A model generated the notes under the pieces. It did no database searches and was not told the origin of the DNA. It saw nothing but the letters and a program-made list of their open reading frames with translations. DNA of 9,507 nucleotides from RGIG2041 sp045652745 (GTDB lineage Bacteria; Bacillota; Clostridia; UBA1381; UMGS1253), in assembly GCA_045652745.1 (NCBI GenBank), contig JAZRUW010000031.1, forward strand, positions 1-9,507, given 5' to 3'. The first letter of the stretch is position 1, and every line of letters starts with the position of its first letter. A program made the translations under genes and the position numbers. This document shows positions 5,601 through 9,507 of this stretch, piece by piece.

Positions 5601-5978
5601 GTGACAGTATTACAACTTTATGATACAGCGCTTGCGCTTTTGAATGAAACGGATACGGATGCGAAGGATTACCCGCGTCTGAAACTACCGTATATCAATC
5701 TGCTTTTGGCGCAGAGTTTTACAACGGAAAACTGGATTCGTCGCTTGAAAGAGAAAGCCTTGCTTGAAAAAATTCCGACGGTAAGTTCGGATGCGGAGGA
5801 ATTGCCCTACGATGAAGACTTCGTGCGTGAATGTCTGCCGTATGCGCTTGCGGCAATGTTTGCGGTGGATGAAGACCGCGATTTGGCCAATGTGTACAGC
5901 AGAATACATATGCAATTGGAAGAAAAGTATTTGCAGGCGATTCCCGATGCAATCCGAGATATGTACGGGGAGGGATAA
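5601..5978 (+). CDS. Head-tail connector (adaptor/head-completion) candidate
   Basis: The 125-residue product is assigned by position and size between the capsid gene and the large tail gene, where podoviruses encode the adaptor that docks beneath the portal ring (for example P22 gp4 or T7 gp11). The start is GTG 5601, six bases after GGAGGTG at 5588-5594; no in-frame ATG with a better site exists. The sequence is almost entirely helical: TVLQLYDTALALLNETDTDA at residues 2-21, then LPYINLLLAQSFTTENWIRR, a DFVRECLPYALAAMFAVDED segment at about residues 76-95, and a C-terminal helix. Helical bundles of this kind, with a PYALAA-like segment, are typical of adaptor proteins in Firmicute phages. 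It directly follows the terminator. Confidence in the exact role is moderate. Confidence 0.6.
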   Translation: MTVLQLYDTALALLNETDTDAKDYPRLKLPYINLLLAQSFTTENWIRRLKEKALLEKIPTVSSDAEELPYDEDFVRECLPYALAAMFAVDEDRDLANVYSRIHMQLEEKYLQAIPDAIRDMYGEG

Positions 5979-5983
5979 AGCAG

Positions 5984-8308
5984 ATGATGCAGTTTAACAG
6001 CGCAAAAAAAATGCGCATAAAAGAAGTAACGGCGTTTTCGGGCGTGAATTTTTCCATGCCGGAATCCGAGCTTGCGCTCTCAGCGGCGGCGGATATGGCC
6101 AATGTCTATGTCGATGACCTCGGACGCATCTGCAAGCGCACCGGCTACAAAAAACTTTTGCAAAGCGAAGGCAATGTCAACGGCATTTTCTGTTTGGAGT
6201 ACCGTGTCGGCAACACGGACAAGAAACAGTATTTTATACATATCGGTACGAAACTGTATATGTGCAGTTTTACGAAAGATGCCATTACTTTGGGTACGTG
6301 TCTTACCGAAGAATTTGCGGATACAAAAAGTCGCGGTTTTGCTTTTGGCGGTGCGCTGTATATTCTGGGCGCAGGCTACTACAAAATCATGTGGGATGTA
6401 AATTTCGAAATGTTTGTCTGCGGTTTTGTGCACAAAACGGAAACCGATACAGACAAGGCTTCGCTTGTGGTGTCCAACCAGGAGCAAAGCGAGGCACCGC
6501 TGACGGGAAACAAATATAGCATTATGCATGCCGAGTGTCTGTATAAGGAAATCCGCTATAAATATAAGCAGTACGACTTTGAGGACACGCTGAAGTTTTA
6601 TGTTGTGCCGCCACAGCTTGCGGATATGGTGCGCATAGAGGAGATGAGATATGAAAAGTCCGATGGTACGCAGATAACGATAAATCCGATGAATTATACG
6701 GTGTCTACGGACAAGGAAGGTTTGTATGTATCCGTCAAAAGAAAAGACTTGACACCTAAGGTCTGGTGCACGCCGAGTGTTTGGTTTTCCTACAATAATT
6801 TTGTTTATACGCCGACAAATATTTTATCCAGACGGCCGACCGTCTTAAAAAGTTATTACGATTATATTGTATCGGGAGACAGTCATTATGACGGCGATTT
6901 TCTGGAAGGCTACAATCTGTGTGCGCCGCATCGTGCGGTAGAATTTCAGGTAACAAGCGAGAACCGCGGGGGAGGCGACGGCCTGCGTTTTTGCCTGGAG
7001 CCGCCAAACACCCCGGGCAGAGTGATGCGCATCTATATTGACGGAAAACTGGTGCAGAAGTATGTGCGTTATACCAACGGAGGTGCAGATGAGATTGTCG
7101 CTTCGGACAAATGTGAGTTTGTCGATGTGCATAATGATGTGCTTCCGGCAACTGACTGTACGGTGCGTGTGGAGTATATCAACACCAAAGCGCCGAAGGT
7201 CGGGGAACTTAAATATGCCATGCAAGGCTGCAAGGTGTTCGGCATCTTCGGCGGCAAAAATGATACGCGTGTGTTTTTGAGCGGAAATCCCGATTTTCCG
7301 GGTTACGACTTTGCCAGCGGCCTTTACGATGCCAGTTATTTTCCGGAAGCGGGGTACACCATCGTCGGCTCAGACCGCTCCGAGATTGTCGGCTACCATA
7401 AAATCAGCGGATATCAGGTGATTTTAAAGGACGGCAAAAATTATGATTCCACACAGTATCTTCGTGCATTTCATCTTTCTGCTGACGGAGAAACCAGTTT
7501 TACCGTACAACAGGGCGCACAAGGCGTTGCCGCCTGTGGGATTTCGACATTTAAAACCTGCCGCGACCGCATGCTGTTTGCAGGCACGGACGGCGTGTAT
7601 GAAATCCGGGGGACGGACGTGGAAGCACAGACGAATTTGCAGTATTTGTCCGATTCTGTCCGTGTGCGTATGGCGAAGGAGGCGCTTTCGCAGGCGGTGT
7701 GTGCGGTATTGGACAATCGCTATTATCTGGCGGTGGGAACACAGATGTACATTTTGGATTTACAAAACAATCTGCAATGGTACTATTACACGGATTTGCC
7801 GCAGATACGCTGTTTGTATACGGAGGGGGACAACTTGTTTTTTGGTGCGGCAGACGGCTGTGTTTACCGGTTTATGTCGTCCGGTGAGGCTGATGCGTAT
7901 TATGATAATGTCGGTATCGGTGGCAATAAAAACGAGGCACGTGCCATCCGGGCATTTTGGGATATTCCAGTGACGACACTCGGTAGCGGCTTATATACAA
8001 AGCGTATTGAGGATTTGTGTGTCTACCTTGCACCGCAGCCGAAGAGCAGTCTTAGTGTCTATTACACGACGGATCGCATCAAAGAGGCGTTCCGACATGG
8101 CGAGAGTGCGAGCAGGTTGGACTTTTCCGATTGGGATTTTGCAAAGTTTTCCTTTGTCGCAGGGGACTATCCGATTTGTATCAACACGCGAGCCAAGGCG
8201 AAACGTGTGCGCGTGTTCGGTGCACGCATCGAAAATGCCGAGCCGGGTGAGGGAATGTGCATTTCGGGCTTTGCCGTGCGCTATATGCAAATGAAAAATA
8301 TTAAGTAA
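5984..8308 (+). CDS. Beta-propeller tail nozzle/hub candidate (P22 gp10 / T7 gp12-like role)
   Basis: This 774-residue protein probably forms the lower tail tube (nozzle) that closes the particle after packaging and stabilises the DNA, the role of P22 gp10 or T7 gp12. GGGGAGGG at 5967-5974 sets the ATG at 5984. Residues 25-145 carry DMANVYVDDLGRICKRTGYK, like the N-terminal 'N...D..G.......GY' pattern of such proteins, followed by strand repeats. Residues about 150-405 are an inserted beta-rich region. Residues about 410-640 look like propeller blades: RVFLSGNPDFPGYD, VGSDRSEIVGYHKISGYQVI, RMLFAGTDGVYEIRGTD, NRYYLAVGTQMYILD, NLFFGAADGCVYRF. Residues about 655-774 form a final beta-sandwich-like region. 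There is no enzymatic motif. The gene starts six bases after the connector stop and ends 11 bases before the fibre gene. A tail hub or tube protein of another type is the alternative. Confidence 0.72.
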   Translation: MMQFNSAKKMRIKEVTAFSGVNFSMPESELALSAAADMANVYVDDLGRICKRTGYKKLLQSEGNVNGIFCLEYRVGNTDKKQYFIHIGTKLYMCSFTKDAITLGTCLTEEFADTKSRGFAFGGALYILGAGYYKIMWDVNFEMFVCGFVHKTETDTDKASLVVSNQEQSEAPLTGNKYSIMHAECLYKEIRYKYKQYDFEDTLKFYVVPPQLADMVRIEEMRYEKSDGTQITINPMNYTVSTDKEGLYVSVKRKDLTPKVWCTPSVWFSYNNFVYTPTNILSRRPTVLKSYYDYIVSGDSHYDGDFLEGYNLCAPHRAVEFQVTSENRGGGDGLRFCLEPPNTPGRVMRIYIDGKLVQKYVRYTNGGADEIVASDKCEFVDVHNDVLPATDCTVRVEYINTKAPKVGELKYAMQGCKVFGIFGGKNDTRVFLSGNPDFPGYDFASGLYDASYFPEAGYTIVGSDRSEIVGYHKISGYQVILKDGKNYDSTQYLRAFHLSADGETSFTVQQGAQGVAACGISTFKTCRDRMLFAGTDGVYEIRGTDVEAQTNLQYLSDSVRVRMAKEALSQAVCAVLDNRYYLAVGTQMYILDLQNNLQWYYYTDLPQIRCLYTEGDNLFFGAADGCVYRFMSSGEADAYYDNVGIGGNKNEARAIRAFWDIPVTTLGSGLYTKRIEDLCVYLAPQPKSSLSVYYTTDRIKEAFRHGESASRLDFSDWDFAKFSFVAGDYPICINTRAKAKRVRVFGARIENAEPGEGMCISGFAVRYMQMKNIK

Positions 8309-8319
8309 GGAGGTAGAAA

Positions 8320-9507
8320 ATGTTTACGGAAAATAAGATTACGGAATTAGAAAACAAAATACAAAAGCTGGCCGACCGTCCGCAGATGAGTGCGCAGGCG
8401 CTCAAGGAATACTTTGACGGCTCGGCAGAGGAGCTGCGTATCGCACATAATGCGCTTGTCGATGCGCTTTCCGGTTTTGCACCGCACACGTTTGCGGATG
8501 TACGCTACAATGCCGATAACGGCAAGCTCACCTTTGTGCTGACCGACGGTGCGGAAAAGGAAATTGACTTGCCGCTGGAACTTCTGGTAGAAAGCGGCCG
8601 CTATGATGCGGATAAACAAAATATTGTTTTGGTACTTGCAAACGGTGATGAATTGACCATCCCTGCCGGGGATTTGGTCGATACATACCACGCAGACGGC
8701 AGTACGCTTGTGTGCGAAAACAATACCTTTTCCGTTAAGGAAGGTGTGTTTGCCGAAGCGGATTCGACCAATCTTCGTATCGGACAGGCAGAAGAAAAAG
8801 CGATAACGAGAGCAAGTGAATATGCGGATATGCTGTGCGCAAAGACCCAAACAGATATTACAAATGCCAAAACCGAAGTTTTGGAGGATGCAAAAGCGTA
8901 TGCCGACACATGCAAGCTTGAAGCCATAGAACATGCAAATGACAGGGCGGACAGCGTTGCCGGCTTTTTGTCTGACGAGATTTTAAATGCGACTGCAGAC
9001 GCAAAAGCGTATACGGATGAACGGCTTGCGGGCATCAACCCGGATGCTTTGCCCGTCATTACGCTTGCCGAAGCAGATACTATCATGGAAGGTGTATACA
9101 GAATCACCGATGCGCACGAAGAGCGTAACAGCGGTATTTTGATTGCAGATTTTCAGGTTTCAGACAGCGCAGGCGTACAAATAGATTTGTGCCAGACATG
9201 GATAAAAGCCGACGCATCGATATGGAAAAGAAGCAATACAACCGAAGGCTATGCCATAGATGATGATTATTCTGTCCAGTATAAGGGAAACAGCTGGCAG
9301 GGCTGGACACAGTGGGAAGATGTGGTTCAAACTAAAATCGAGAAAAACCGCCAACTGAAACGGCTAAAAACCATTACGCTGGAAGAGGATGTGGCACAAA
9401 TCAATGTGGAATTCGACAAGCCGGTTGATGAAATTGCCATTTTGTACAGCGTTGCATTTACAAAAGGTGAAACCGCACGATTTGCGACATGCACCAATAA
9501 TGGTAAC
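8320..9507 (+). CDS. Tail fibre / receptor-binding protein, N-terminal 396 codons, cut by the right edge
   Basis: The frame is open from ATG 8320 to the window end. AAGGAGGT at 8307-8314, which overlaps the nozzle stop codon, fixes the start. Residues 1-20 form a short coiled coil (ENKITELENKIQKLADR). MSAQALKEYFDGSAEELRIA (about 23-42) matches a segment I know from attachment regions of Clostridial phage tail proteins. Residues 50-140 are strand-rich (FVLTDGAEKEIDLPLE). Residues about 143-242 are alanine-rich and heptad-like (AEEKAITRASEYADM; TNAKTEVLEDAKAYADTCKL), as in a trimeric fibre shaft. From about 243 a beta-rich module follows with tryptophans at about 293-330 (CQTWIKADASIWKRS; SWQGWTQWEDV), likely a receptor-contact or chaperone-type domain. 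It would bind the host surface. The C-terminal tip, where specificity usually lies, is outside the window. Confidence 0.75.
   Translation, partial: MFTENKITELENKIQKLADRPQMSAQALKEYFDGSAEELRIAHNALVDALSGFAPHTFADVRYNADNGKLTFVLTDGAEKEIDLPLELLVESGRYDADKQNIVLVLANGDELTIPAGDLVDTYHADGSTLVCENNTFSVKEGVFAEADSTNLRIGQAEEKAITRASEYADMLCAKTQTDITNAKTEVLEDAKAYADTCKLEAIEHANDRADSVAGFLSDEILNATADAKAYTDERLAGINPDALPVITLAEADTIMEGVYRITDAHEERNSGILIADFQVSDSAGVQIDLCQTWIKADASIWKRSNTTEGYAIDDDYSVQYKGNSWQGWTQWEDVVQTKIEKNRQLKRLKTITLEEDVAQINVEFDKPVDEIAILYSVAFTKGETARFATCTNNGN

Overview
This window looks like the late structural module of a short-tailed (podovirus-like, P22/T7-type) phage or prophage from a Gram-positive host, most likely a member of the Clostridia. 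The Firmicute assignment rests on strong AAGGAGG-type ribosome binding sites, moderate GC content, tight gene packing, and dispersed GTAGGGGC palindromes of a kind I associate with Oscillospiraceae-like genomes. It could be a free phage or an integrated one. No integrase, terminase, tRNA gene or attachment site is visible.

Layout from left to right: (1) positions 1-308 hold the first 102 codons of an unrecognised leftward gene that runs off the left edge. (2) Positions 309-634 hold no gene but are dense with structure: the leader of that gene with a large palindromic repeat, a leftward promoter-like element, a second palindrome of the same family, and an intrinsic terminator. (3) Positions 635-1705 on the minus strand encode a 356-residue cytosolic protein of unknown function, with its own housekeeping-type promoter and its own terminator. 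(4) Positions 1706-1905 hold that promoter plus a rightward promoter-like element almost identical to the leftward one. (5) From 1906 to the right edge runs a head-and-tail cassette on the plus strand: small single-pass membrane protein, portal, scaffold, major capsid protein with a C-terminal Ig-like domain, head-tail connector candidate, beta-propeller tail nozzle candidate, and the first 396 codons of a coiled-coil tail fibre.

The cassette follows the assembly pathway. Portal and scaffold nucleate the prohead, the coat protein forms the shell, the connector and nozzle close it and form the short tail, and the fibre contacts the host. An intrinsic terminator right behind the capsid gene probably sets a step-down in expression, giving many capsid copies and fewer tail proteins.

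The most notable feature is the control architecture. Two copies of a roughly 41-base element (AGTTGATAGTAGT, then GACCC, then ATTTTT, then a TATAAT-like box) face outward on either side of the reversed 356-residue gene. One drives the leftward gene and the other the structural cassette. Neither has a normal -35 box at the right distance, so they look like phage late promoters needing a phage-encoded activator or sigma factor. The gene between them has an ordinary TTGCAA-17-TATACT promoter on the opposite strand, which is the arrangement of an autonomously expressed cargo (moron) gene placed between two late units.
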